64,000 nucleotides of DNA from Ctena decussata (GCA_963989385.1 OZ022503.1:92948638-93012637); one strand, 5' to 3'. Shown: positions 37,780-51,256, counted from the stretch's first letter. Numbers and translations: made by a program. Notes: generated by a model not told the origin, from the letters alone.

Positions 37780-38440
37780 GGGAGCCAGGGTAGCTCAGAA
37801 GCAACAGTCAGTCGGCTGTTGATATTCTCTCACTTAATTGGACCATTAACAATTATACAGATGTTGTTAGGAAAATCAGTTCCTTTCTTCAGAACTTAGA
37901 GACTTGGGCTTAGAAACCACTATTTCTTGGATTCCTGGTCATGCCACTATAGAAGGAAATGAAATCGCAGACAGGCTTGCTAAGGATGCATCCCAACAAG
38001 CTTCAGAAATGCCGGGAATCTTCCATAGTGACAAACCAGGGCCAAGAAATCTGTCTAATCCAATGGCAAAAGTGCTGGGGCATTTCTGAAAGTGGGAGAA
38101 ATTTCTATTCCTTCAAATCATCTCTAGAGGGTAACACTTACTTAGACATTCCATCAAAGGAATCATCTACTACTATCCTTAGTCTCAGAACTGGATACAA
38201 TTCTTTGAATGAGAACAAGTATAAACTAAATCAGGTAGATACCCCAGAATGTGACTGTGGTGCAATTGAATATATTCAGCACTTTCTTCTTGAATATTAT
38301 TTATATGAAACAGAGTGTCAATGCATGTACAGAAACCTGCACAATGTGCTTGGCATCATTTCTCTTGACTTGAACTTGCTTCTTGGCTATGACGATGATA
38401 CTATATGTCAATACTACTGGAGAGAAACCATATAAAGAGA
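37780..38440 (+). pseudogene. LINE RNase H and C-terminal fragment, frameshifted
   Basis: Reads SWIPGHATIEGNEIADRLAK (RNase H motif with GNEIAD) at 37925-37985. The zinc-binding-like C-terminus (LRTGYNSLN, CDCGAIEYIQHFLLE) follows in another frame up to about 38430, as in I/R1-type non-LTR elements. The change of frame and the missing reverse transcriptase make it a decayed remnant. Confidence 0.8.
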
Positions 38441-39344
38441 GCTTGGAGAATGTATAAACAAAACTGGTGACCTCACCAACAAAACCAATGTTTGTGTCAA
38501 CAATCCGTAAACCATATTGAACTACATGTACCATGTTATCTTAGTACATTTGAGGTATCTACCTTTGAGGCATCTGAGGCAGTACATTTGCAATACTATG
38601 AATTATGTAATGTTACCCATTTGATACAGTTTATCCTGCAATTTTACATCGCATAAGTTGCTATCTCAACAAGGGAAACAACTCTAGTTGTGATAGAAAA
38701 TGAAACATGTTTCCACTGGGACTGATCTAAACCTATAAGCTCAGCATTTAATTACTGTGAGGTGTTAGGACCAAAACTGCTTTACTGTGTAAATAGGTAA
38801 ACAATGTAAACCACGATCAGGCACCACTTTCATATGTGCCTTATCTGGGTCTATGCCGTTTTCAGACTTTTATTCAGATATTGGTCTGATTATTATATAA
38901 TATGAAGATTAACTATAGCCCTGATTAGACAATGCATTCTGCTCCATCTGATGAGGGTCTTCACTGTTTTACGCTAGGAATTCAAAATACTGATTTTTCT
39001 ATCACAAACTTTGAAAAACAGAAAACTGGAGGCTTGCATACAGTCTACAATGCTAACCATGCAGACCCTGATGAGACACTGTGTTCTTCGCCATCTAAAT
39101 TCTAATATGGGGCTGAATTGTTAGTATGAAATACGGTAGTATGAATCATGCGCTCAGCGAAGACTGTGATCAGCCTAGGCATTAACCAAGTTTGTTCTAC
39201 TTGCTGCCCCTAGGGCTCAGCTTGGAGGGTGATTTGGGAGAAATAGTCTCCCTAAGCTAGCTGACTTCTGCCTATTTTGAGCTGAGGGAGAAGTGAAAAT
39301 GTATAGAACATATTGGGGAATCCAAAATTTGGACAAAAACTTCT
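38441..39344. other. No gene seen
   Basis: Short pieces of foldback family E (39060) and B (39148-39200) only. Confidence 0.5.
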
Positions 39345-39565
39345 CAAACTCAACTCAACTCAACTAAACTTTATTGTGAAACTTGTCTCAGGCCACTCGC
39401 AGGTGGCATACGAGAAAAATGTAGCAAAGTACAGAAACATGGTGACAAACAGATAGATGAATAATATACTTGAATGTGTTGGAGTGTGCAATCATTTCGA
39501 AGAATTACATATAACAATGCGTCATGACTAATATGGTTGGGATCGCGTGAAATGGTACCCAAAGT
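39345..39565 (-). mobile_element. LINE 3' end, minus strand
   Basis: On the minus strand a 3' UTR-like stretch (TGCCACCTGCGAGTGGCCTG) reaches CACAATAAAGTTTAG and a (GAGTT)n tail at 39345-39368, the end of a non-LTR element. Confidence 0.55.
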
Positions 39566-39574
39566 ACATTATAA

Positions 39575-39775
39575 CAGGGAGGGCTCGGACCGGGTCACGC
39601 TAATGCGCGGTCTAGTCGGGGCCCACCGTGTTTCTCCCTGTTTGAAAGCTCTAGGCTGACCCCTGTGTCCCCTCTGATTATTTTATTTTAAGGTGACATG
39701 ACAAAAACAACAATAAACATAATTATGCCCTTAAGGGCTTTTGATTGTCTATTCTATTCTATTCTTGCTTAAATA
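39575..39775 (+). mobile_element. LINE or SINE 3' end, plus strand
   Basis: Sequence running through AACAATAAACATAATTATGC and TTAAGGGCTTTTG to a (TATTC)n tail, i.e. polyA signal and simple tail. 5' limit unclear. Confidence 0.45.
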
Positions 39776-41318
39776 TAGTATAATTATCTTTGACAACCGC
39801 TTCTAGCAACTTGAAGCTACCAATTGCATTTTCCAAGTTGAAAACTGATTGAACACTCATGTGGTACGCCCATCGAGCACAGCACACGTGCGTAATACAA
39901 ACAGTCAGGAAATGAAAAACGTGCCTCAGAAAAGGCTCATTACTTCGGCAGGCAACCTAAAAATCTTTTTTTTTCTCGTGAAAGATTCTGCAAACTCTTA
40001 AATGAGACCAGAGTTGGCCGAGTTGCGCCTCTCGGGCTCATCCCTTTGGCGCGTGATATACCGGTAATATAATTTCAATTTGCTAGCAAAGCCACTGTAA
40101 AAGTCTCACCTTCTGACAAGCTGTCAATTATTGCGATGCGATACTTCTAAAGACGTAAACTGACCAATCACCTGAGGCGGTAGATCTAAGACAAAGATAC
40201 CCAATTCGTTTATTGATCAAAGTGATCAAGAAAGTGTGAAATACTGACATGTGCCGTATGCAACTGCTGATTAACGACATACGGTAGTGGGGATTAAGAA
40301 GGTGTGAAATTCCAGTGGCATTTAGGATGATTTTATTGATTACTGGTTCAAATAAACAGTCCCTCTGTAGCTCTGTCAAAGGTGCAAGCAACGCGTGGCT
40401 TCTTCAAAACTTGTAACAACAGACATTTGAGGAGATTTTAAAGGAGTACAGCCAGCAAAAATAACGCGCCCGCGGGAATCCTCGGAAGACAATTATTGGC
40501 GTCCGGGCCGAAATTTGCGCGTCCACTGACGCCGAAGTCGGCGTCCACGAAGTCACTGCCATATATTTTTGCGCCGACCCTCTGACACGCATCCAATGGA
40601 ATATATGAAAATTACCTATTGACAAGCTCGGAATCCACGGAAAATCCCAATCCACGGAAAATATTTGCTTTTCTTTTCTATGGTTAACGTTTAAGCATAT
40701 AATCCATTAATCTAAGTTGCGAACAGTCGCATTGCATTTAAGCGCAGGCTGATCTTAGTATTTACTATCAGGGTATGGAATAAGATTCCTTTCACCGTAT
40801 GATTCAGTGTGACATGTGTCTAGTTTTGTGCTTTGAGCGGCAGTCCTTTGATGACCTACAGTCGGGGATAAGGCACGAGACTGACCTATAAACGTGCTCT
40901 GTTTAACGTATTTTAACAAATGCTACCGTCTTTACACGCTTTTATGGCGAAGGCTCTGATATAAATGCATAACTCGCAATGGTCACACAACTTTCTGACA
41001 CTGTCATGTACATTATTACGTCATTATAATAAATCTTGCCGACTTCAGAGGAGCAATTAGTTCACTGACGAATAATTTTCAAAGACTACCATACTGATGT
41101 TGACAGAAACAAAGAACAGTTCCGATCACCCATCAGCTTTTGTAACCAGTAAACGTCGTAGTCTGATCGAACAAACGCAGTTCATCTGCAAAAAAATGTT
41201 GGTTAGTTCACAACGTATAATTATTGAAAGGCTTAGTGTATATGCGAGTTGCAGAACGGAATACGACTGTGCAGCCTTATAGGGGACTTGCACATATCTG
41301 CGCCAAAAACAGCATAGT
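39776..41318. other. No gene seen
   Basis: Unique-looking sequence with slightly higher GC around 40450-40570. No supported ORF or repeat. Confidence 0.5.
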
Positions 41319-41871
41319 CAGGGATACAGACTTGCGGTCGCCCACTCGCCCACTGCGAGTAAAAAATCGGGTGGGCGCCTAAAATTGAAATGACAGTCGC
41401 CCAGTTTGCGATCGTAAGCTGTCGGCGACTGTCTGGCGTGTTTTCGGCTTGGAGTAAAATCCGCCACCTCTAAGGGTATTGCTAACTTCCGCGCCGATAT
41501 CGGCTATGAATATTCGGTGTTCCGTCATACTTGTGTGTTGGATTTTACTCACTATCGAGAAACAACATGGCCGCCTCCTCGTAAAGGAAGATAGATAGAT
41601 AGACGGATTTGTCAGCTAAAAATCTTAACCGTTTATAGATTTTTTGCGCGTAATATGGCGATACATCGCTGGTGTTTCACACCCGGTTGCTAAAAGGAAA
41701 CAAAACCATGAAGAAAGGAGGGTTTACTACAAAGCCTACGGAAACGGCGCAATTCTCGCGCAGATTCCCATGTTTTAAATGTGGGCCCCTAAATTTCTGG
41801 CTGGGCGACTAAGTTTCAGTTTTTAGGGGCCCAGCTTGCTCCTATGAAAAATGAGTTAGTCTGTATCCCTG
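41319..41871. mobile_element. 553-bp TIR element, hAT-like ends
   Basis: CAGGGATACAGACT / AGTCTGTATCCCTG at the two ends; the CAGGG start is common in hAT elements. Interior has repeated GGGCGCC, TCGCCCA and GGGCCC motifs in opposite orientation, no ORF. No clean target duplication. Confidence 0.6.
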
Positions 41872-42143
41872 GTAGTATATATTCAAATAGCCTTGAACTT
41901 TATTCCGGTGAAGGTCTGAACAGTTTAATTTCTAAACGAGTAAACAGGGCATGTACAAATTGTCTGTGGAAAATGCTTGCAGGTTGATCACGACATGCGC
42001 AGATCATGTGTTAATGTACGTGAACATCGTAAATCTTGTTACCGGAAAACCTCTGCGCAGTCTCATCAGAAAAAAGATGGTTTCAGATAACTCCACATTC
42101 ACGGCATAGGCACTCGACAGAAAATATATACAGAGAGATAGAA

Positions 42144-43532
42144 ACAAGAGGCCCACGGGCCACAAAGCTCACCAGATCTCTAGCTCAAAATTGCTATCAA
42201 ATTTGTATAGGCTCAGAATTGCTGTCAATTCGTACAGGCTAATACAAAATATACAACTACAAAGTCTCAGTCCGACAGTCTGTTGAGTTGCTAACAAAAT
42301 ATATAACTGATTGCAGTAAATGCCATTTTTTTTATTTTCCCCATTGCAAGTCAATGCAAACCTAAGTTGCCACAGCAACCAAACTAAAGAGAGGATTTTA
42401 TAAAAAAAACAAAAAAAAAAACATAAATTTTCAATCATCCTGCCTAAGGATACTACAGATAAAATCTGGGCCTTATCTGCCCAGTGGCTTCTGAGGAGAT
42501 AAAAAAAATTTTAAGTATTTTTTTCCCATTTTTTTGCATTTTGGTTTCATTGGCAACCAATAAAAGGAGCAGTGGGCAAAAAAAACTAAACACATAGCTA
42601 ATAAGAGACTTCTCAAGGAACAATCTATAAAAGTTTTGTCAACATATATGCAATGGCTTGTTGCTATAGCAACCAAACTAAAGGGCTGATTTTCATAAAA
42701 AAAAAAACTTTCAATCCCCCAGCCCAAGGATGCCACAGATGAAATCTGGGCCTTATTGGCCCAGTGGCTTGAGAGAAGATACTTTTTGAAATATTTTTTT
42801 TACATTATTTTTTACATTTCGGTTTCCATGGCAACCAATAAAAGGAGCAGTGGGCCAAAACAACATACAGCTGATAGAAGACATCTCAAGGAACATTTCT
42901 ATAAAAGTTTTATCAACATATCTGCAATGGCTTGGAAGAAAATGCCATTTTTCAATTTTCCCATTATAAGTCAATGGGAACTCTAAGTTGCCATAGCAAC
43001 CAAAACTAAAGGGCCCATGATCATAAAAAACACAAACTTTCAGTCCCCAAGCCCAAGCATGCCACAGATGAAATCTGGACCTTATGGGCCCAGTGGCTTC
43101 AGAGGAGATAATTTTTTAAGTATCTTTTCCATTTTTTTTTGCATTTCTGTTTCCATGGCAACCAATAAAAGGAGCAGTGGGCCAAAAAACATATAGCTGA
43201 TAGAGGACATCTCAAGGAACATTTCTATAAAAGTTTTATCAACATACCTGCAATGGCCTGGCAGAAAATGCCATTTTTCAATTTTCCCCATTATAAGTCA
43301 ATGGGAACTCTAAGTTGCCATAGCAACCAAAATAAAAGGCCAATTTTCATAAAAAACACAAACTTTCAATCCCCCATCCCAAGGATGCCACAGATGAAAT
43401 TTGGGCCCAATCGGCCTAGTGGCTTCAGAGGAGATGTCGTTTAAAAGTGTTGACGGACGACGACGACAGACGACGACGACGGACCACTGCCTATCCTATA
43501 AGCTCCCCCGGAGCCTTCGGCTCTGGTGAGCT
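42144..43532 (+). mobile_element. Pearl/HINE-like element with ~328-bp tandem core
   Basis: Begins CAAGAGGCCCACGGGCC. Core units of ~281, 329 and 328 bp are marked by CCCAGTGGCTT near 42480, 42762, 43091 and 43419, with GCAACCAATAAAAGGAGCAG in each. Then GACGGACGACGACGACAG and hairpin AGCTCCCCC..GGTGAGCT at 43501-43532. Confidence 0.75.
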
Positions 43533-43782
43533 AAAAAGATTGACAGTTGATATATAAAAATACAAATCAGTGATTTTTTTACAAATCTCCTTCTTTGAGT
43601 CCCAGGACTCACAAGACCTAAAATCTTTGCATCCCAAGCTCAAGGGTTTGAATCTTTACTGGGATGCAAAAGCAATATTTTCTCTGCATCCCAAACTTAA
43701 AGGGCTTCAAAGGACAAGCCCTATAAGTAAAAAATAACCAACGTCAAGCTCCTGTGGTCACAGGAATAAAATAAATCACCTG

Positions 43783-43966
43783 TTGTCTCATTGTCAGACA
43801 GCGTATTGGATTTGGAGACATCCGTTGTCATTTCGGATTCGGAAGTTTGATCGGTCGCATCATGATCTGCAACATCTGGCCTTGCGTGTTTGTCTTGCCC
43901 AAGAAGACCAAATAATGTTTGCTGCTTTGAATCAAGTTTGATCTTTTTCTTGTTTTTCGGAGGCAT
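43783..43966 (-). CDS. Exon-like open frame within the hAT-like element, unknown protein
   Basis: Starts MPPKNKKKIKLDSKQQTLFG and continues hydrophilic and Ser/Thr/Asp-rich for about 60 residues until a possible GTGATT donor (ACAACAG|GTGATT). The basic start then QQTLFGLL recalls N-termini of DNA-binding or transposase proteins (perhaps PCNA-box-like), but no domain is certain. It may be a leftover first exon of the element's transposase. No further exon seen. Confidence 0.35.
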
Positions 43967-44255
43967 GATTACTTATTGACCTGGTGTATTGATAAAAGTT
44001 TGCACTTGGGTAAAAGACATCACCGTGGTCGATAATACTATGTTCCTCCGGTACTGGACAACTGCTATTGATTATTGGTATTACAGGTAGACTTCGGTAT
44101 TTAGCGGGAGTAGGAAAGACTATGGTACTGTTTTTTACCAGTAATATAACAATCTGCTAATGTACCGTTGCTATATTCAGCTTTGTAAACGAAGCCGAAA
44201 TCGGAAGTTGGACTACCGATCGGCTATTTTTATGCGTCCCGGAACGCAGCCAAGG

Positions 44256-45328
44256 CAGGGCTCTCACACCCCTTTTTGGGAATGGGGCCGGGGCCTTTAG
44301 AATTGGGAAAAAATAGCGTTGTATTGTCTAAAATTGGGAAAATTTTCATTGTTTTATGCGTGAAGTTTTCATTGTCAGACCAGCACAACTTACATATGGT
44401 ATTGTTATATTTTCAGAGGAATCCAGTCAGTATAAGCAGACATAGATCTAGCAGATAGTGAATCATAATAAACTTTATCAAATAATTGGGATATTAGATA
44501 ATAACAAAACTATTTTTGTGTTTTGAGTTTTTCTTTCTTTCCTTTGAACTGGCAACTTCCCTATCTTGCCACTCTCAAACTGGAGACAAGACTGGGACCA
44601 AGCAAAAAAAATGTTTCAATATAACAACAGTATAACACTCTAGGTTTGAAGCATCTGTGAACTTAAGCATAATGCGAAGTTGAGAGAAAGTGGACTGTCA
44701 CAATGCAGAACATGACAAAACTTTCAGTCCTGCAAGTACAAAACACCCAAGGTATGTCACTATCACTATACTAACTCTTCGATGTCCCGGTTATCCTGTT
44801 TATGATTTTGGATATGGCCGAAAATGTCTGTAAAAATCGATTCAGGTACGAAACTCAAATACAGCAGAATCATCCATAATGGGTGAAAACTCCGATCAAA
44901 TTTTAGCATTGGAAGTCTTTAAATTAAAGAATAAGTCAAAATTTTGTTCACCACCACAATATTGGCCCTTGAAGCAAAGAAAATATTAAAATATTGCAGC
45001 GAAAATCGCTAGGCTATTCGCCCTCTAATGAAAGGGAAGTAACTCTAAGAGTACGATAAAACCCGGTACCACTTTCCAGTAACAAAACATGACGATCGTG
45101 ATATAAAATGTAATCGCTTCCTGATTTTTGAAGTTATAAATTATGGTTACATTATTAGTTTTAGGTGGTTTTTAATACATTTTGCATTGATGCAACTGCA
45201 ATATTCTTCGACCAAACAGGCTTAGTCAGATTGGGAATTTTTCGTCTAGAATTGGGAAAAAAACATACTTTTTGGCATTGGGAATGGGGCCGAATTTCGG
45301 CCCCAAATTTCGGTGATCGAGAGCCCTG
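44256..45328. mobile_element. Inner TIR element, ends CAGGGCTCTC, 5-bp target duplication
   Basis: CAGGGCTCTC...GAGAGCCCTG ends with imperfect longer arms (GGGAATGGGGCC / GGCCCCATTCCC), flanked by CAAGG on both sides. 1073 bp, no transposase ORF. Inserted into the outer element at 43568-45401. Confidence 0.75.
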
Positions 45329-45693
45329 CAAGGAAATATTTTGCATCCTCTGGGAAAATTATGCGTCTAGGACGCAGGACGCAGGGGTAAAAAAATCACT
45401 GCAAATACTCCGTAAAATGCTCAGGTCAGCAGAAACGTTTTTCATTTTGGACTGCGTGACGTCAGTAGACATACGTATTGCGAACTGTGTAATGTAGGGA
45501 GCATATCAGAAATTATGTCTGTGCAGCCGTTTAGATGACTTTCTTCCGATTATTAAATAATTTGTCTGTCCAGCGGTATTTCGGTGGGATGACGTCGTGC
45601 TAAAATATATTGTTAGCCATGTGCACACAACTAATACTGTACGAAAATCAGACTGCACAGCTAAACAAATTAGATTTTCTATATCAGTTTATT

Positions 45694-47370
45694 CGTATAG
45701 GAGGTTTTTTCGTGACGCACTTCCGGTTCTATAAATAGACTAGGGATAGCCCTGGCCGTCAACCTGGCCGAGAGTTACTACTGAAAACCAATGTTTCTAT
45801 GCCACTTTAATGTGGTGAAGTGATGCTTTTTTTATAATAAATGGTAAAAATAAATAGTTTATATTAAAATTATGCATGATAAATTACTTTATTATGATTT
45901 TGATCTATATTAGCATTTTTTAAATTTATTTATTTCATCTTTTTCGATAAAGGTATCCCGTAACTACTAGAGAGCGTTTCTCTTCTTCTTTTAAATGTTA
46001 TATGATAAATAATAATAATGATAATAATAATAATGATGAGAATAATAGTAATAATAATCCAGTGGCCAACGAGAAATATCGTCTGTGCCAGTCTTTAAAC
46101 AATGAAGGCGACGAGCTGCCCGGAAATTTCAAGGGCGTGCGCAGGAAAATTCCTTCCAAAATATATTTTTTAACCCAGCTCGTGATTACCGTAATATACA
46201 TTTAAAAAAATGATTTATTGTCATTTATGCTTTTTTTACATGTCTATTTGTAAAAGCTGATCCCCGGGAAAAGTAGTGTGAAAAAAAAAAAAAAAAAAAA
46301 AAAAAACATTTATAAACTACTTTGAAAAAGTTGGGTGTCATCGGATTTGGCCGCTCGGCGCTGATTTCCTTAACTATCCGGAAAAAAAAACGTGATCACG
46401 TTTATGAAAAAGAAGTGGTTTATTGAATTTAAATTATATCAATTAAAATGTAACAGATGTCTTTTAAAAATTCAGTTGTGACAGATTGAATATGTGGTTT
46501 CAAAGTATCTAATTAGATAATTTTTAATTGTTAAATTACATAATCGTATAAGCCTTTAATATACGAGTAAGTAAAATTTTAAGTATTTCACACTTCGTAG
46601 ATGTATGTGTCCTGTCGGCGCTTTGATGTACATGTATGACACGGGAAAATTCGTCTCAAAATATGGCCTTATTGAACACAGATTGGAATAGATTTACTCG
46701 GCAATGAATTTCCGATGCGACTAATAATGTGCTCTACTGTTCACAAAGTAATTTATTTTTCTTCTAATTTTGAAACAGTATGTTCTCAGTGGATTACATT
46801 TAATGTAAGTTAATTTAGTTCTGTTCTCGCGTTTTCATTTTCTCAACTTATACAGCGACAAATTCTGTGAATTTAGCAAGTGAAGTCTGTCCTATCGGCA
46901 GTGCCGTGCCCATTTTACATTCCTCTCTGAACGTGATTGAATTCTTTTTATAAAGTTTCATATTTATTTTACACTTTTGTTTCAAACTTATTAATTACTT
47001 TGTTATGACAAGAAATAAATACAAAACAGCATGTTTATCTCTCTAATTTAGAAAAATTCCGGCGTTTACCGAAAGAATTTCTACCTTGGATTATCATGCG
47101 CCGTGACAGAATCCCGTTTTAAATAAGATCAAATTCTGTGATTTTCTGTCGAAATATTTTAAAAATGAGCGAAAACATATTAAAAGATAAGAGTCTCAAT
47201 ATTCTTTTTTAAAACAATACGGTTCACTACCACACAAAAACTGATTTTTGCGTGATGAAAATCTGCATTTTACACTGTGAAATATAGTGGTGGCCGATGA
47301 ATTGACGGCCAGCTTTGTGCGCATGCGCCAAATTTACGTCATAATGGGAATCCCTAAAACCTCCTATACG
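45694..47370. mobile_element. 1.68-kb element with 15-bp perfect inverted ends
   Basis: CGTATAGGAGGTTTT and complement. Further in, both sides carry CTGGCCGTCAA in inverted orientation. Interior is AT-rich with an (AAT)n run at 46005-46060 and a poly-A of nearly 30. No ORF. Confidence 0.6.
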
Positions 47371-47388
47371 TGTGTGCGTACACTGATC

Positions 47389-48845
47389 AGACGCCGCAGG
47401 CATACATGTGATGAACTCTTGAGGACCATGTGGGAGATCTGGATTTCATTTCAGGGAGATTGAGTTCCTCATCAGGGAGACTTTTTGACGGCAACTTTGA
47501 CGCGTTGTTTCGAGTACTTAACTGTTTTTTTTTTGTTTTGTTTTTTGGTGGTGGGGGCAGGGGGGGGGGGGGGCTTCTTGTTTTAAAATACATGTAAAAC
47601 AACGTGAACTAAAGTACAGTTGTATAGTTTGTTTAACTTCTTTACTTTTGAGTTACCCAATACTTCAAATATAACCTCAAAAGTATGCCATTTCAGTGCA
47701 GAAACACTACCATCCTAAGTTTAATTTACAGTGTAATTGAACAGTACAGTACTGGTCATAGTGTTAGTGCTGATTGTTTCTTTCCATTGCTAAGAAACAA
47801 TCTGATTATCTGGCATTCTCAAACCATCACCCCTCCCCCCTTTTTCCTAACCCTCCCTCAATATAAAAGTCCAAAATTGCATCTTGGATGATGGGTCCGA
47901 TTTGCTCCAGTTATTTTGATGAAAGCTGATACTTGTTACAAACTCAAAATCTGTTTATCTCAAAACCGAGTTATATTCTACACTTTAATGAACATACCTG
48001 TCATTAGAGCTGTCTATTTTCGTTGAATATTAGATTAAGAACAAATATAGCTGCATATTTGGGTCAGTAAACTTGTAGAATGGCATATTTCTGTCTCAGT
48101 CAGTCTGTCAGACTCACTGTCAGATGCTGAAGATCGCGGATTTCCCATGTTTTATTTATAAATTCACACTGGTTCTCTTTTCGCATACGATGCATCTGAA
48201 CCGGCGGGAACTGGATAGAAAAACGCGGGAAACTATTCTTAAAGTGAACGAACCGACTTAAATAAAACAACAACAAAAAAAAAATTGCTGGCACCGTGAT
48301 GATTTCATGAAAGTATGATCTGATCAGCCTGCGCAAATTTTGCATGATCGATATTTATAATGACTGTACATTACGTATCTGACATGTTTACTGAAAAAAA
48401 TCGATATGGAATCATTGTCGATTGGCGGCACTTCCATCTATTGCATTCGTGCAACTCAATGACATAAACAATGACCGATGCATAAAGCCGCGACGCAATA
48501 AAAGTTATTTGCTCTCGGTAAAAGTTACCTGCTATTACATTTAGAACAGGTACCTTTACTGGTGCGCTAGCCAATTTAACACCTCGCTGCGTCTGATCAG
48601 CGAATACCCTTCGGAATGACACATCCTATATTGCACCCTGTTAGGTAATTAGGGCACGGACAGTTAATCCTTTTGACAGCCGCCGGCTAAGTAGTTACCG
48701 CAAAATGGACGGTTCAGAAAAAATTATGACATTAAAATTCAGCATCCGGGAGATTCTGAATACTTTCCGGGAGCGCGGGAGATGGGCTCCATTTCCGGGA
48801 GACTCCCGGATGATCCGGGAGACATCACATGTATGCGCAGGCTGA
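47389..48845. mobile_element. Possible 1.45-kb inverted-repeat element
   Basis: CATACATGTGATG (47401) and CATCACATGTATG (48823) are inverted, next to GCAGG/GCGCAGG and GGGAGA repeats. Weak: arms quickly diverge. Confidence 0.35.
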
Positions 48846-49646
48846 GCCGAGTCTACCTTAAAGACCGTACGGTATAACACCTGTTTTCTCTAGCATAATT
48901 TCTGTCAATTAAATGCCCTTTATTCAATAAACACAATAGGAAACATTACTAACCAAATAAATGCAACGGAATCCTCTTTTCAGCTGTGTTTATGGACCAG
49001 ATGAATGGGGAAGGAAACAAAGATAGATAACTCGCAATTCCTTATACCAGTAACTGCTTTTCTACGCAAACTATCATATTACAGTCACAAAAATTACACA
49101 GCGCGTAATAATTTAGATATGCAAATGAGTATCGATAACATATGACAGACTATTTTATTGGTCAATTTCGAAGGTCATATTTAACAGTTGGCATTTTCTC
49201 AGTGTTTTTCACTGAGGATAAATAGGGAAAAGGCAAAGTTTTGCACATACTAGGTGAGTATTTGTTGACGCTGCTGCGTTACGTGTACACCAGAACTGTG
49301 TACTAAGGTATCGATAACACATGACCCCATGATCTTCCTTTTCCATGCGCATGGAATCGGAAAAGGAGTTCATATGTCGACATTGTACTGTGGTCATCAG
49401 ACATCTGAACTAAAAGCGAAAGGTAAAGAAGGGATCAATACTCTACTGCATTTTATTTTTTGAATGTCTTAATAATTCTTTTTATTTTCGAAGAATTTCA
49501 GACCTCAGACCTGTGTTTACTCTGTTTTCTTCGTATTTTACAACAGGAAGTGACTCACATGCATTGTGGGTAATCATGGGCACATAAAATATATGACACG
49601 AAACTACTGTTTAATCTCTCACTCTTTCATATAAACGTCCATCCTG

Positions 49647-49805
49647 GACCGCACTGTTTCGGGTCCATCGATTTACCCCCCAAACAACCCAAATGCACCA
49701 AAATCGCACCTCCAAAAACCCAAACCACTTTGCAAAATTATGATTCAGATAAAAATGGGTTGCAAACTTATGTTTTAGCTTTTCAATTATATTACAAATT
49801 TTCAA
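49647..49805. repeat. C-rich repeat, single arm of the foldback at 60781
   Basis: Matches 60775-60930 in order: GGGTCCATCGA, TTACCCCCCAAAC, CACCAAAATC-type units, GATTCAGATAAAAATGG, TTGCAAAC. Confidence 0.65.
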
Positions 49806-51060
49806 ATATGATAATAACTATCGTATGAATGATTCCACACCAAGGAGTAAAATAGTGGGACATTAGAACTCAAAATCAAACAGCCATTTCTAGTGGTAGA
49901 ATATTTCCCAATACATTATACTGCATCTGGAGATTTTAGCAGCCTAAGCGAGAAGATTATGCAGAAATGGGGTTATCGTTATTTTCGACAGAAATATTTA
50001 TAAATTTAACAGGCATGACATGTCAAACTAAAAATATTTGCTCGGAGGCAATGCTCTATTTGAATGACAAACATTTATGCATGAAAACATTCATTGTGGT
50101 AAGCTCATGTTGCTGATGTAAAATTCATATCATCACCATGCATGATATATATAAAGAATGAGGTTGTTATCATTGACACAATGAACTAGCATTTACAGAC
50201 TTAAAAGTTTTAAATTAAGTCTATGAAAATCAAACTGTTGTAAGTTACTGAAACAAGGAAAATATTTCATACCCAAATATACAAAAAGTACTTCTACAGA
50301 ATAATTACACTTTGTTTTCCTAAAAAAACCTAGAACATTTCGTAACATGCTTGATCACTGACATTGTAACACATGTGATGGAACAGTTGTGACAGTTGAT
50401 ATTTTAAGATAAACTCTGCTTTTTACTGTTTAAACTATTCTTTCTTGCAGCTGTTTTCGTTAGATCTTTATAAATTAGTCAGTGATCCTTTCTTTATTAT
50501 ATTAAGTATACTTAAGTAAAAACATGAAATCCTCATGGCCGAAAACTATTGACGATGTTCACAATCACAAGTGTTATGAAATCAGATATAGGTTTTACTC
50601 TTCAATAGATTATGCTCTACATAAACAGGATGTACAGTGATAAAAATGAACTTGATATTTAACATTTGCTTCAGTCATTGAAGTAGTTCTAAACTAAACC
50701 AATAGGTGTTTTGTCTTTATGTAAATATGTCAAAACTCAGGATTGTTACAGAAATACCTTGTCTAGGCATACTTTGAAAGTAATACTACAAAATTAAAGA
50801 ATTGAAAAATTAGGTTATTGGACTCAGCATCCACAATTATAACTTAAACGTTATTTTGATTGGCAATAAGATTTGTTTGCCAGAATATGTGACAGTTGTG
50901 ACGGACAGTCCATGTCAAAAATTACATCTGTTACAGGAATAGGAGCTTTCTCAACACTGTTAAAGATTTTGGAAAAATATGTGGAGTCTCAGGAGACAAT
51001 CATCTTTTGTTTTGAATGAATGTAACAAAATTAGAGTCAATTATGAAAGAATTTTTAGGT
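49806..51060. other. No gene seen
   Basis: AT-rich, no supported ORF, RNA or repeat. Confidence 0.6.
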
Positions 51061-51068
51061 TTTGTATT

Positions 51069-51155
51069 GTAATCTTAGTTGTTTCCAACTATGGTTTGAG
51101 AGCTGGATTTGGATTTTGATTGTTTCAGTTCCTGGTCTTTGCATACTTTTTACTT
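51069..51155 (+). mobile_element. Detached 3' tail of the Penelope-like family, copy 1
   Basis: About 85 bp matching the 3' UTR end of the element at 55159-59216: CTTAGTTGTTTCCAACTATG and TTTGCATACTTTTTACTTT. Reads on the plus strand, opposite to that element. Confidence 0.8.
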
Positions 51156-51256
51156 TTATAGTAGTGACTGTGATAACACGTATGACACCTCCACTTTATA
51201 TTGACAGAATGCAAATCTCCTCAGTAAAATCTTGTTTATCAATGAATTATACCGAG

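Larger units (their letters stand above)
43568..45401. mobile_element. Outer hAT-like element, ends CAGTGATTTTTTTAC
   Basis: 15-bp inverted ends at 43568-43582 and 45387-45401, flanked by the direct repeat CAAAT (43563-43567 and 45402-45406). Contains a smaller element (44256-45328) and an exon-like open frame on the minus strand. The original element would be about 0.76 kb. Confidence 0.7.

Noticed and set aside
40404..40655. Minus-strand open frame of 83 codons in higher-GC DNA
   Set aside because: No recognisable motif, no splice context, and not part of a longer gene model.
42169..43444. Open frames with runs of hydrophobic residues on both strands
   Set aside because: They repeat with the ~328-bp core unit and come from T-rich repeat sequence.
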